The notes under the pieces are model-generated. The model was not told the origin of the DNA and made no database searches. It saw only the letters and a program-made list of their open reading frames with translations. Shown here piece after piece: positions 1 to 14,307 of a DNA stretch of 64,000 nt (within the stretch, counting starts at the first letter, position 1; every line of letters starts with the position of its first letter). The position numbers were made by a program, and so were the translations under genes. This DNA comes from Volvariella volvacea V23 (lineage: Eukaryota > Basidiomycota > Agaricomycetes > Agaricales > Pluteaceae). The DNA lies in contig KB722756.1 in the NCBI GenBank assembly GCA_000349905.1, forward strand, positions 331,145 through 395,144. Reading direction: 5' to 3'.

Positions 1-521
1 CCCTTGACCGCATCGCACCGCGCCTCACCCCTCCCTCACCCCCCTCTACTTCCCTTCCCTTTTTCTGATTCGGATTCGGATTTGTACTCGGATTCCAAAC
101 ACACCGTGGAGGCTATAACCTTTCCTCCTTGTACTTTTACTTCTCCTTTTGATGATGATGGCACAGATTGATGATGGGAACACAACATAACCTTGCAGAG
201 CGCGAGCATCGATATCTCCTTTTGTCGGATGCACCTGGCGATGAACGAATAGCGAATGCGTCCCCAGCGTTCCGTACAGCACCAGCACCCGCATGGCACG
301 ACGTGGTGCGATGGTCGTGCGCGAGTGCAGACGCTCTTTCCACCGCGCTCTCCGCAAGCTCCAATCGCAATCGCAATCGGAGAGATGAAAGGAAAGGCAA
401 GGAGCCGATTGAGATTGCGCTTCTTGATTGCGATCGCAGCCCTCTCGGCCGCACTGTCGCAGCTCTCTGTCCCGCATTCGCCGGACGTGGGCGTGGCCGG
501 TTGCGATTCGGAATTATCAAG

Positions 522-575
522 AGGTCAAAGGTAAAAAGATCAAAGGTCAAAGGTCAATGGCAAGGCAATGGCAAG
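522..575 (+). repeat. Short imperfect direct repeats (AAAGGTC unit, then GGCAAT unit)
   Basis: The heptamer-like unit AAAGGT(C/A) recurs four times in about 35 bases, followed by a doubled CAATGGCAAGG-like unit. It is a local low-complexity repeat in non-coding sequence. No function is inferred. Confidence 0.55.
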
Positions 576-787
576 TCCTCGACTCGAACGGGCGGAAGGC
601 CTCGCATCCGGAAAATGGCACCGCTCTTCCATTCTACCGTGGACAAGCTCCTGGAACTGGGTTCTCCGAGAGAGATGCTGCAAACTTGAAAAGTGTGTTG
701 GTGTGCTATATGAGGGGTCTGTACGTACAGCCACGTACGTACGCTCCGCGTTCTTCTCAGCCTGAACGCGTCGAGTTGGGAATTCGG

Positions 788-837
788 ATATCTGTGAGGG
801 TGCTCATTGCATTAACAATGAACACCCTCATGGATAT
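788..837. repeat. Near-perfect hairpin, 22-bp arms, 6-base loop
   Basis: Left arm 788-809 and right arm 816-837 are reverse complements with three mismatches, two of which can form G:U pairs in RNA. The loop is CATTAA. The core arms GAGGGTGCTCATTG and CAATGAACACCCTC give a very stable stem. It lies in non-coding sequence, and nothing around it shows the target-site duplication expected of a small transposon. Confidence 0.75.
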
Positions 838-2800
838 TTGGATTTGGTGACCATGACCATGAGGCATGAGGCGACGACGGCTCCTTATCGTGGGGTGCGA
901 CTTGGTCTGCGATTTTGGGGGCCAGGCAGTGGAATGGAATGCAGGTACATCCCGCTTCGCTTGGCTTGAAAAAATGCGATCGAAAACGACCTGCACTGCA
1001 TACGCAGCACAACCCGCTGTTCATATCATATCACGCGTAAACTTGATGCACTATACCGTCCTTTGCTGGCTTTTCATCGACATCAACATCACTGGCATCA
1101 CCGTCTCGCGGACTTGAAAGAGAGGTACCAAGTGCTTTCTCCCCTCTACCCTCCTTGTCCTGGATCACCCCCGTCAAATCACTTTCAGGACTTTAGGATA
1201 TGATATGATGTGATTGAAGCCTGAAGGCTAAGACCTGAACATCCCAATTCAAAAACCCTGAACGCGTCTGGATCCCTGGCCCGCTCCACCTCATCTCACC
1301 CTCCTTTCCTCCGAAACTGACCCTCTTCTTTTGCATTCGCAGTCGCACTTCCATCTTCTGTCTTCTCTCTCTGTGTCTTCCTACCACAACTGGCACTCGC
1401 ATTGACATATCGTCCAGTATAACCCTCTCTTAGTCTAGCACACCACACGCCACACCACGCCACGATAAGTAGTACGCCACCCACCACCGTAACTCTGAGC
1501 GATCACTGGCACCAGCCACAGCTACCATTGAATCGCTCATTTACGGTTCACGACAACTTTACTCAGGTTCAAACTCTAACCGTTCATATCAGCCTCTACA
1601 GCCCCCGCTTGTGTCCGCTTTCGCTCCCTCCCGAAATGCGAGGCGAGCCTGAGCTGCTTTTCCCCTTTTGCCGTTTGCCTTTCGCCTTTCGCCTTTGCCT
1701 CCCCTTTCCCTTGCTATGCACCGTGACTACATTACAGTGCACATTATGTATTATAACGGCACGGCAAGTGCTCGTCAGCGGTGTAAAATCCGATTCCGAA
1801 CAGCGGCGACTGTAGGTTATGATGGCGGCGCGTACCAATATAGATATCAGTATATACCGCTGGTTTCTCCTGTATCTGTACGTAGTGCTATACGTCAAGC
1901 AAGCCCACCCACCACTGGCAGCAGTGCCCAAACAATCCCGATTCATGATATCATCTCATCTCCAACCTCCAACCTCCACCACAAAATCGACATCAATCTT
2001 CCGCAATTCCCAATTCGTCGGTCGCACGACGGCATCTCTGGCGTGATCAGCTCTGGATGGGAGGGGGAGAAATTGAGATATCTGCATTCGTACACGCGTA
2101 TCTATGTTTGTCGCGAGCCGCGAGTCCAGGCATGTGGCGTTGGGACAAGTCGAATGGGCACTGAGGGAGATAAGCTGGTCTTGAGCGTAGATTAGGACAT
2201 GTGCATTATGGAGCCTTCTCTCTGGGTGCCCGCGTATCTCTCTTGGGTGTTTGAGCCAGGGTACGCAGGAAGGCACGCATGCAGACTGGCATTCAACGTT
2301 CAACAGCCGCGATCGTATATGCATTTTGATCCACGATTGAGGTGTAGCGATCAGCTGCTGCAGATGAGCACAGTCAGATGGCACAGTAATACCTCCATCA
2401 GTAGCAGTCGTCGCAGCTGCAGCTGCAGCAGGGGACAGAGCAGCCCCGCAGTATCCAGCGGTCGTAGAGAACGGGCGAGATACGGCAGATACGCCAACAT
2501 TCCCGCCCCTATCTCGTCATGGTCATGCAGCACGCACGGACGATGGCGGAATGGGTGGGTCGCACAGCAGGGAGGGACACGCGCACAACCAGGACCCTGC
2601 ATCATTCGCAAGACAAAAAGGCAAAATCTTCGGCGAATTTCTTCAACGGCGTTCCATTCCTTTTTCTTTTACATGATATCCGACTCTCCGCCGCAAGTTG
2701 TCAATGTTGCTATCTTTGAATGCTACTATTACTCGGGCTTATGCTATACCATAGCACAACACACACGCACCCCCAACTTGGGGCATGTCGTGAAGGTGAT

Positions 2801-5800
2801 GCGATAATGGTATTTTTAAGCTGATAAGATGTCCACTTTTCGGACGCATACGTTATACACACCAAAGTGATGATGTGTGCAGATCAGCGCACTTATCAGC
2901 GTATCAAAAATGTCGTACTGGCACTACGTGTCTTCCCGTGTACGTCCTCCTCCGCCGTCTTGTTTCCTGGGTTTGGGGCTTGTCCGGGAACGCCATTGAA
3001 TTGTCTGCTGCTTCGTCATGGGCATCGTGGCCTTGATGTCGGAATCATGAAATCAAACCTTGGATAAATAACGTGTAAGAAGGCCTTTGTCTTCCTCTAC
3101 GGCGCGCCGCGTTTATGTGTGTGCGGTGCACGTAGGGGATAAAAACGTTGTTCCTAAAACCCCATTGCCTCCACTATCGCTTAGCGTTTCCCACAAGCTT
3201 AACGATTGAATGTATAGCTTTGGTATTTGAAAATACCTTGAGGAGGGGGGCCCTAGAACCTCCATGTTGGCACATCATACGAAAGAATCGAAAAGAGAAG
3301 AAGAACATGAAGAAGGAGAGAAAGAAGGACGCGATCCCAATGGAATCAGAGTGGAATCGCGATTGAATGGCTGGTTCAGGATTGTCATTGATATATTCAG
3401 GGTACCACACCAGGATGTTAATCCCAAGGTAGTATTCAGTCAGCACCACTAGACTTGCCACCTGGCACCAACACCCGTACGGCTTTCTATAGCCACCAAT
3501 AGCCAACAGCTGGCCAATGGGCTAATGATCACATACCCAAACTCAAACCAGCGTGAACCTGAAAAATCCTGATTATCTCCACCCGACCTTATAGAGTCCG
3601 ATTTTTTTCAATTGCAACCTCAGGTTTGGGTTCTGAAGAGTTATCCTGACTGATGAATGGATGGGCGAGTTCACACGAAGATTTACCTCAGCACCTGGGT
3701 GCGTGCAACTGGGCACACTAATGGCCTGCTGGGTCCAAAGTTGTGCCATCTTTTGGCCATCGCTTAAGAGCTGGCTGGGTGGGATACCCTGGCCTGGATA
3801 GTTATCGGCGAGCCGTCGTACGTGCGCATTTGTGATCTGCGCGCGCACGCTTATAGGTATAGTTGCATGTTTTGAAACTCAAAGCCGGTAACCAAATGGC
3901 GTCAATGCCTTCTATTCGATGATTCAACGACGTCAATGCGTCAACCGTTCCCTGCATAAGCTTACTTGGTGGGAATCTTGTCATCGATGCCTTGCTAACC
4001 TCAAGTATGGTAGTTTACGCAATCCGATAAAGCCCTAGCAGGGCATCATCGGCACCGATAGCTACTCTTGTGGGTTAACGGAGTACAATCGGGCGTGCCA
4101 CTCGAGTGCCACTGACGGTGCCACACACACTGTGTGTCACAGATTCGTTTAGAATGGAAAACTTCAAAGCGGCAACAAGCCACACGAAGAATCGGTACCG
4201 GTATCAATTCGCAACGGACTTGAATGGTGATCTCTCCATCACAACGCCACGTTCTTCAGTGGCGCGCCCAAAAAAAAAACAGTGGATGACGAAACGCGAC
4301 AATCCCAGTGCCGGAACGGAAAGCAGTCAATGAAGGGCTTGAACATAAAAGGAAGTTGAAACGAAAACCTCCTCCGAGCGTGGGCCTACAATCATGCGCT
4401 ACCTTTTTTCGGGTCTGCATTCATCCCCATGATTACCGGCCAGAGGCGCGCGTTTGTCGTTTCCTTATGCATGAGCCGCTGGTCCGATGTGGGCATTACG
4501 AACACGAGGTACAGCGACGAAGATGGCTTGTCATGGAATGTGTTGTCGATACGAAGGGCGCAGTTACTTTTCACCCTCATCAAGTTAGCACGACTACTCC
4601 GCGTAGGCGCAAGCCTTGTACTACGCCGAACTCAATACCCGAGTAGGCTCAAGGCACGCCTATATTCAATCGCTTCAGCCTTAATCAGCAGCGTATTCAT
4701 TATGGAAGTAACCAACTTAGCCCGCGTCGAAGGCAAAAGTAGAAAACAGAATAAATACCTCGGACCTTTCTTGGAATGTGTTCCTAGGATCTAAGCGCAT
4801 CATTGAATGAGCACCTACCACGAAACGGATCAGATAGAGCATACCAATTCTGCCAGCACTTATCGAGAAATTGACCGCGGACTTGAATTTAAGGTTTCTC
4901 CGCAATCCAACTCCCTATGTTATGACCATTTTCAGTCCGTCCAGTGTAAGGATAACCAGTTCTAGGGCGCTTACCAAGGACAAGGCGGCCTCGAAGACAC
5001 ATCGCCCACCATCCACCACCATAGTTCTAAAATTCGGCCATCCCTACTCTTACCAGAGCCTCGAACGCGCCCACGATGTTGGTGAATCACGATGGAAGTA
5101 TATTGATCGGACCTGAGTGCGGTGGCAATTATTGTGTGCCCATCTTCCGAGCCTTTACCACCGCCGCCTGTGATTCAATGATGGCTGCAAAAGGTAAGAG
5201 AACAATACTTAGTAACAGGTAAGTCCAAAGAGGACAATAAGCGAAAAAGGTCCAGGCCGTCGGCTCGGCTAACAGTATAAGTACTTACTGGGACGTACTC
5301 CTGAATTTGATTATACTATGATCCCTTCTTATTTGAAGCACGTTGGGGTAATAAGTTATTTGGCTGCTCACTAGTCAGATTTAGAACTGTGGGGAAAGAC
5401 GAAAGGGATGTTGCCTCGGGTAGGCGTGGATATTAAATGATGGCAACGGAGCCAAAGGATCGTTCGGTGCTGCTTGGTACTATGCTCCGAAAGTGCGTGG
5501 TCGTACGAGTGAATGTTTAGCTCCTTCTAGAACAAATTTGAGGGTTCAACGTACACCTGAGGCATAATTTCACTAGGGATGTTGAATGTTGATGAACATA
5601 TTTGTAACCTACGGTTAGTCTTCTTTTTAGCCGGTTGAATTGGCTGCCATATGCGTGTGGCGTCCCCGAGGGTACGAACTAACGTTGGCTTACGACCATC
5701 ACGAAAAAAGGCACTGATCATCCTTGGAGAGACATCGTATGCTCAGAACTGGCAAACTGGAGCTCAAGAAGATCCTGTGGCTAACTTTGGTAGGGTGGGA

Positions 5801-8800
5801 GTACCGTAAGACAAAATTGCTCGTTGGTGCCCTATGTCACGAGGACAGGTGACCAGACTTGCTGCGTTCCGTGGAAATGGCAAACCTTGTCCATGGCCCA
5901 CGGTCCATGATTCTGCGCGCGCAGGTGCCTGAACTCGAGATGCTCGCTCACCAGTTATGGAAAGTCCCACAGGCCAAAATAAGCAGGAGCACATGCCCAC
6001 CTCGGTGAAGATGCAGAGGACGTTGCTGTCACCTGGGTGCATAATGGGTGCTACCAAAATTACGCAATTCAGGTCATACACATCGTCGGTGGCGGCGCAG
6101 GCAGAAAAAAATTAGTGGCTTATTCCATGAGGTGGCGTAGGCATGAGGAATCCTCGAAGGTGGCGAGGAAACATCGCGGCTGATAGTTGGTCAACGCCCA
6201 AGACGACACGTGATGCCAATCGAAAACAATATAGCCCGAATAGATTGAGCAGGTGGATCACGGACTTAAGAGGAGATTAATGAAGTTTTAGAGCATCGAA
6301 TGTACAGTTGTCCTCACCTGCGCTCTAATTTCGCAGCCAGGTCTTCAGACAATCAAGGATTGAACGTATTCGAGAGAAAGGTAGCGAGCTGGTCATTTGA
6401 TAGGTCTCGTCTTGTATTCAGGCCAATCAGAAGTAAAACCAATCATCGAAAGCACAATTGGCTCCGAGACCGTGGGACATAGGCAAATGTAGCTTATTCC
6501 TCCACAAAGGCATCGAACCCTGAATCATCGGAAGTCGAGGGGTGGTGGGCGCATCATTGCGAAATCCAAATTCAAACATGACGTGCGACTGACTCCAGGA
6601 AGCACCTGTGAAGCAAGCAAATAGTCAACCGGAGGCAATCTCATGTGCTCGGATATCTAATCTGCATACGTGAGCATCTGGTCCTGAAATACGCAGTTTG
6701 AGGGACAGGTCACCTGCAATGGGTTCATATTTCCTGAAATGGTCCGTTGTGGACATCTTGTGGTACCGAAATGGTATGCAAGGGTTTCGTATGTGATCAC
6801 TGACCCCGGAGACATGTGAAGATGCGAACTCGCAACTGGAAGCTGAAACGTGCTTTCTGTTCATCAAGATGATGGCACAGTACAGAACCCAAGTTTGAAA
6901 GTGATGGCCATATTTGCGCTGTGGTTTACTGTATAGCGTAAAGTTTCAAGATTTGCGATCAACATACTATAATGCATCAAGGATATTCAATAGCACGAAG
7001 GGATCGAGAGCGTACGAATTACCTGTATATGTACTTGACTAAGTATAATGTTTAATAAGTGGTGCCAAAACCTACAAGCTGGGATTCAGGACCCACTGCT
7101 CTGAGCGCTGCAGTCCAATAGGTATTCGTCAATTTAGGATCAGCTCGGGGTTTTTGTCCCAATTTGGTTTGCGTGACCCAGGCTGAGGGTTGAAAGCTAT
7201 AGTGGAAGAGTAGGAATGAACTTGGGAGTTCTTGAACGCTTGAAGCCCTGGAATCAGCGGACGAGGTTCCCAGGCGAGTCTTATCCCCTGTACATTGAGA
7301 GTTAGCTAAACCCGAACCTATTCTCCTCAAGATGAAGGGGTTGTAATTAAAGCGATCTTTACACGTGTGGACGCGACCTGCGCTCTGCTGGGAGTTTCAG
7401 CGCCTGATCCATGGGAGCTCGGATGTATCGTTGCCGACAAAGGCCTACAGCTCGCGAGATGAGAGAACTCACCTCGATGGGCCTGGTCCGCTAAAAGCCA
7501 GCAAGATTTCATTGATCTGTTAATAGTTTCACGTGTATAAATCTAACAAAAATGAGGGTGCATGAGTAAAAGCGCTCCTCCGATACCGCCGTGCACTGCA
7601 GATTCTCAGAGTTATCATGGCCCTTTGCAAACAAGAGTTAGAGTTCATACATGTTAGAACCCAACTCACTAAAACTTTGACTGCGGCATGCTTACCTCTG
7701 GGGGACTTCACTGCCATCATGTCCAAAAGCACCGGTAAGTCCTGAAGATAAATGAAATCAGGTGAAGTGCCTTCACAAAGCGGTTCGTAGTATTCACCCT
7801 ACAAGTACATGGTGTAATAAGGGAGAGATACGCATGTGGAGCGCAACTTGTACGCTGTGGTCAGTGTTTGATGCTTGCACAAGAGGACTGATTCCTTTGC
7901 TTTTTACAATATTTCCATGCAGCCAGCCAAAAATCTCTCACGAGACGCCAACAAGTGGCCCATCCAGTCGCTTGTCAAGGTTTAACACAGCAGCGCCCGG
8001 CACAATCGCAACTCTTTCAATCAGGGTTGATTTGTGATGTCCGGCCTCCGAATGCGCATGTTGTGAATGCACTTTGACTGAAATCAGCGATGGCACCAAT
8101 AGCACAAATTGTTGTGAACCTGGCACTAGAACTACGATGCATTCGAATGCCAACACGTCAAAAGGTGGGTCTGGCTGAATGGCCTCCAGCAAATGAGGGC
8201 AGACCAACGGCATTGTATATCAAGTATGGAGCCGCGTTAAGGGTGGTTCAAGCAACGGCTCCATCGTCGTGTGCCTGGCTGTATCGGCGTTTGTCTTCGG
8301 TATGGGTCTAACCATACAGAAATGAAGGTACAATCGGAATTCCGGCGGTCATACAAATGGGAATGGTAGATTTCATGCTTTACGTTGAGGAGTTCAGCTA
8401 GAAGGAAGTAGCTATGTATCTCGGACCGATGAGTACTTGCCTTGCATTTGAAATTTGTGTTGGCAGATATATTAGATCAGGAACCTAAGAAAAGCTGTGA
8501 ACCTAATTTCCCCGCAATAGGATATTGCGATTCAATACGCACCAGTAATCCATACATTCCGCCATAAATGTGGAGACTATTACCAGACAAGCAGTGGGGT
8601 CAGGACCTGTGGTACCTAGGGTAAGGCCAAGGGGTAGTAGCGTCAGGGACATTAGATAGGGGTCTATCGGACACCATTAAGTGCAGCGCCGGGTGTACGC
8701 ACGAGGCCGTTATGGAGCTAACTGGGCAGAAGACGTTTCGTGTCAATATGCCGAGTCTTGATGGAGATCTGAACGCGAGCGATATTGACATTGGGTTTAC

Positions 8801-11800
8801 TTACCATGCCTTAAACTTTACGAGATATTACTAGGGTTTGAAGGACCCCGAGATCGGGGCTGAATTGCGGAAGAGAAGTCAAAGTTATGGAGATTTGGGG
8901 TAAGGAACACCTTTCTTTTGTTGGGCTTTTTTCGCAGTTGGCAACTAGAAAGAGTTCTGGTACAATTAGAATTTCCACGCGGTGATGGGTTGCATGCCCG
9001 GGATATAGGATAGGGTAGGACGCCTGTTGACTTCAGTACCTTCAAAGGAAACTCTGTAATATAGAGGAGCGACAGGGTACATTGATACAAGATGAAAGGC
9101 GAAAACTGGCAAGAGAAAACTCCGAGTCAAGAGCTGGTCAACCTCCTGATATTTACCTCTGTTTGCGCTTGCGCGATCGCGAATGTACACATCTGGGCAA
9201 CATCGCTTTGCGACTACTGACTACCATTGCCTGCGACAAACGCACAATAGAGGCGAGTGTTCTGAGTACGATTCGTCCTCACCACGCACGCAGGATGATG
9301 CACATGTCAGAGAATTCCCTATTGTCACGTCGGAACATCGCTCGTTTCTGGGCATCACCTACAAAATCGCCTTCAAGTTGTACCCAGCTTAGTTCTTGAT
9401 CCATAACAGATCGAGACTAGGTGCATTACTAGAGGATAAATTCTTTGCTTTCACTGCAGCTTCTGGCTTTCACGAGTATCCCATCACTGACATCATCACT
9501 CCCATGCTCAGGTTCAAGTGTTGGTGGCGACTTCCTGCCTAAGGCTACCGCGTGTCCATCGCGTTTTGCATGCAATCCAAACAATCCCCACGTCAATCAG
9601 ATAACGGAGCCCGTTATGCCGTTAGCTCTAACGGCAGTACACTGTATGTTCAGACATATCATCATCACAGATACTGAAGACCATCATAAAGACCATACTC
9701 GTCTGATCCGCCACTCTATGTCCTCCTTCTGCCCACGAATACCTCCTCCCTTGCAACCGCACCATTGCGGTTTGAAGTTCTCATGCTAGTCCCTTGATCC
9801 TATTGACCGCCGGCGGCATTGTAAACTTGCAACGTTTCCTATCAAATGTTAATCGCGCGGCTCATCCTGGAATTTGCCTGTAGGGCTCAGAAAGGGTGTG
9901 AGAATAACAGCAGCCCTTTTAGCTGTGCGCAGTTTTTGACAACTATCATCACTTACTAAGGGCGTGGCTGTAACTTACAGTGATGGACCCGGTAATGATT
10001 TAGTCCGCCTCGTTTTTGTCCGTCGTTTGTAGAAGGTTCTAATTGATTCATATATCTTGTAGTTGCACATGAGGGATTTTTGCATAGGATAGAATGACTA
10101 CATCAGTCACAATGGATTCCATTCATCAATTCCGGTCATAGCGGAGACTCTGCGAGAATAGGAACATGTACTGACTACCTACATGCGAGGTTTTTAGGAT
10201 TCGGCGGTGAGGAGTTATCTAAATGCTTGGATTCTCATGTGCTCATAGCTTATCTAGACGATTAAGCCAGACAACCTGGCGAGATGGCTAAAAGATAGTA
10301 CGTACATGAATGAAGAAACCTTGATCAGCACCTCAATTCCCTAAGTCAGAAGTAATGCATTGAGGTTAGTTGACGGCGTCGCAAGATATCCCTCCGTAGC
10401 GGGATTTCTTGGTATTTTGATTATCCACATGAGAGTTCTAGGCAGACAGGGCGCAGTTGTATTGACTGCATTTGTGACTCACCCACACACAACAATGACT
10501 TGGCTTGCAAAGCAGTACCCCATGTGCTCTGGTCAGGAAGATGAAAGATCTGACCATGCTGAGGAAACAGATCGTCAACGACCATTAATGTCTATTGCGA
10601 GTGACTATTAAGGGAACTGCGCTTACAAGTCAAAGTAGTAAAGTTGGCAATAATAAGAGGCATAAAAAGCTGTTGAGGCTTACAGAATCCTCCCTTGATC
10701 TCCGGATTCGAGATACCTTATCGTAATATGGGGATTATTATGGAATGAACACTAATGGTAAGCATAGCTTTGCGGGGAAGCTTGCTAAGTGTTGTGGGCG
10801 TCGAATCCGGTGTCTACGCTAATCTGCAGGCTTGTCAATAATGTTGTTCGGTATAGTCACTCTCTCCTAGCCCAACATGACTCACGAATGTTTACCGGCG
10901 CGCACGACTTCCGACGTCGATGGATCATAGGTAAACTTTTAAAGAATGGACTCACCACACCTTTACGAAGCACAAGGTGCATTTCACCCCATTCTTTGTG
11001 AATTTATGCATCGCGTTCAATGATTTTCCGATGGAGTCCATTTAATGAATCACACTGAAGCCGTAAGTTATTGCACGTCCTCAGTCATCAATAAGAAACT
11101 CGACATGACTTAGTTGAGGTTGTTTCGGCGAGATAGCAGCCCGGCAACGAGAATGCTGTTGAACAGAGAACTTTCCAAATTAAGGGGATACGATGGCATT
11201 TGACGCAAACTATACCAAGGGCGGTGCTAGGTATTCCCGTACAAAACCCACGGAGCATAGATCGAATACAAAAGCTCTCCATTGTGGGGTTCGTCGGAAG
11301 ATTAACGTGGAGGTGGTATCGCTGTCACGACTTCATCCCTACTAGATCAACCCCAATCCTTGAGTCATCGGTCATTAAATCGGTGGGCTCACCATAGGCA
11401 TGGCGTCTGACTTCACAACAGGAGTTTGTAGCAAAACAATGTCGGCGGTTCTGGAGTTCGAGGGGAGAAATCGAAGGATATCGCATTTGCACTGAAGTTA
11501 GTTTTGTAGGTCTATAGCACCCCAAGAGCCGTGAAGCGCATGGCCGCCAGACTACTGGAAAAGTACACAATTCATGTGTTTCGTATTGAAACCCTGGAGT
11601 TTGCCATGGGTAGCGGCACGATGGCGATGAGCTGTGATTGGAGTCCGCCGTTTGGTGAGCTAACTCCGGCGGTGCCGCCTGGTGCGCGTTACGCGCCATC
11701 CGGCAATCAAGCGCTCTGAAACCTGCTAACGCGCTACACGTTTCGACCCCATCCTTCGTATCTTGCTCCACGGCCAGCATCCACGATGGCCAGTGCAGAC

Positions 11801-14307
11801 CACTCTGTGGCCTTTACGAATTGCTCAAGTTCGCCGATCATGCCTCCAGGTCTATACTTACCTCTAACGGACAATGATCAAATTTCAAATTAAATCCTTG
11901 TTGAAGTTAACCGGAAACAGAACTAGTCCGCTGACCCCTTACTAATCGCCCACAATGGTGCCTGCGGTGTAGGAGGCCAATCCATACAGAGTCACAAGCC
12001 AAGCAGGGAACGGGAAAGTTACCCAAGCCCATTAATTGCTATGAAGAACCAATCACTTTCAAGCAATAGTCATAGCACTGTTCGGGCGCCACATAGCGGA
12101 TATGATGTGAGGAATATTTATGCCCGTCGTCGACTATCCGAATAAAAAGAAATGACCCCATCTTGACATTTAATTTGATGGACGTGCTTTCCCCAAGGTA
12201 GGTATGCTTATGTTGTCTCCCCGACATATCAACAGGCGGGGAAGTCGAAATCCCGCTCGCTTCGCTCTTCCAAAGAAGATAGGATGAGTAAGTGCCTGCT
12301 GCTAAGCATTTAAGCATCAAGATCTGCTAGGACTTATCCCGGCATCTAAGATGGAGGTGAAATGGACCAGGACAACCATCCCTCGATACCTTTTTGTGCG
12401 AGATTAGTAAGTTCGCTCTGGTTCTTTGTTCAGTGTACACACGTTCATATACCCTATTATCTAGAACACCATTTGACCTTACCCAAAGAACCATCATCCA
12501 TGCGGAGTCCTTTGGTTTATCTCACATCCTATCACGCCTTCAATTGACCCACTTGTGCGAAGCAGAAGACACTAGTACGTACACCAACATCTCAAGGATA
12601 TTACATGCGTCATCTTTCATATCATCGAAACGCGCCGAGGATGCTTCAAATGCCCCTTCTTATGCTTTGAAGAAACCAAGCGTCACCGTTTCGAAATTGT
12701 AGAAGCGTTATCTGGCCTCCAACCATCCGATATCAGCGAAAACGTCGATCTCTATGCCTAAAACCTCATACAAGTCGGGCTCAGCCCTTGGAGTATTACC
12801 CGCTCAATAGCCTGCCTGCCGGTTGGCTTTTACTCATCACGAGCTCCACCCCCTAATGCATCGCATTGAGTAAGTAAAAGAGATTTCCAATCCCGATGGT
12901 AGTCATCTGAGCATGCACGTATAATCTTAGGTATTGCGTGACCCACATCTGAGGTAACCTCATTATCTCGTTACCAAAGTCGCAAAAGTGCACCACAGCC
13001 GGGGATGCTAGATGTGCACAGCATGTACACCACACTTCATACCCGAGCCTTTCACCCCTACTCCGGGGGCAATGAGATTGATTAACCTTGGATGCGATGT
13101 GTCACTCGGAGTAGATAGTATAATGGGGAAAGAAAAAAATTTAGCTACCAAGGTGTGAGTAACCACGCCGTTAGGTACAACGGTATTAACTCCCGATACA
13201 GTATTCAATCTCACAAGAAGCTCGCATTACTCTATCTACTTCCTAAAGCCCTCGGCCCTAATTACAAAGGTCGAATCACATTACCGTTCCTCACAGGCCT
13301 CGCAGGCCAATCATCTTAATCATCGCAGGCATCGAAACAGCGCTCGTAACATGCGGTACGATGTCTACAATGTGTCCAACACGTGCACCCACATTCCCGA
13401 AGCAACTTGGCACATAATCCACTTTCCTGCGAGACCTCGCTCGTAAATCAGCTAAACTTTGCTCTCAATTGTAATCGTGGCCTTTTTTCATCTATCATAT
13501 AGGATAATCCTTTAACACAAGCTTGTTCTAACCAATGGTCTGCCTTCGGCATCCACGATTAGACGTAAAAACCATCTAAATTCTCTTTCTCTACCAATCC
13601 CTGTGCGGCAGCCGAGCATAAAGATTCCGAAGGGCGAAACAGGGATAAGATTACAACGGTGACCTTCGACTTTTTGAATGAGCTCAAGTGGGCCCTCAAT
13701 ACCTCCGTGTACGATCTTACCGTAGAAGCTTTCCTGAACGTCCCTTTCTCTGACAATGTCCCAATCCCTACATGCCATATCCATACAACACATTTCCTTT
13801 ACGACCACTTTCCCGTTCTACGTTCACGCAACTCTGTTTCTTAGTCTCCCTCACTTTAGATCAAAAGCCTCCTGCCCGAGCCCCGTCACGGAACTCCCGT
13901 GCCGCAAATGTGGTCGAGCCTGACTGCAACGTCCCCTCCCGCGGCTTGAAGCTATGTTGTAAAAAGCTTAGTCTCTCCGCAGGAACTTCCATCGGACTCT
14001 GTAGAGATTCAGAAACAGGAGCCAAAATCCAGAAATCCCTCATGCGCAGGTCGGAAGTTCCGGGAGTGGGGCCGTAGAACTTAACCAAGTGTGTGGGATA
14101 AGTCTTCATTCTGCCAACAGGCGATAGATATGTCAGAAGATGGTGTCTATATGTATTCCACCCCTAATCTTTTGTAGTCGTGCTTTGCCATTCGACTATG
14201 GATATCTTGATATCAATAATAAGAAAATAGTACACGCTGGCCTACACCCTTTTTAATCTTCCAACCTGTTTCAAATGTGTGGACTGTGCTCCCGAAGGGC
14301 GCCGCAC
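2801..14307. other. 11.5-kb gene-poor stretch
   Basis: No family could be recognised on either strand. Many ORFs of 60-115 codons occur, as chance predicts. A few places carry plausible splice signals next to open frame, for instance minus-strand donor and acceptor sites around 7240-7510 and 7640-7735, plus-strand frame around 12390-12720, and open frame on both strands at 13510-14110. None of these joins into a protein I recognise. The segment may hold heavily decayed genes or fast-evolving orphans. The immediate 3' flank of the glycyl-tRNA synthetase gene starts below 14308. Confidence 0.4.

Larger units (their letters stand above)
1..2800. other. Gene-free, pyrimidine-rich leading region
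   Basis: I recognise no coding region here. Long C/T-rich runs on the plus strand (around 1-60, 1130-1180, 1270-1420 and 1600-1720) resemble the pyrimidine-rich leaders and promoters of fungal housekeeping genes, but no plausible start codon with a following exon could be tied to them. The overlapping short ORFs on both strands have low-complexity Arg/Ser-rich translations and no family resemblance. The stretch may be the promoter or leader of a gene outside the window. The hairpin at 788-837 and a short repeat at 522-575 are the only structured elements. Confidence 0.5.

Noticed and set aside
522..575. AGGTCAAAGGTCA-like direct repeat resembling a nuclear-receptor DR1 element
   Set aside because: Fungi lack nuclear receptors. 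The match is part of a short AAAGGTC repeat and has no expected reader.
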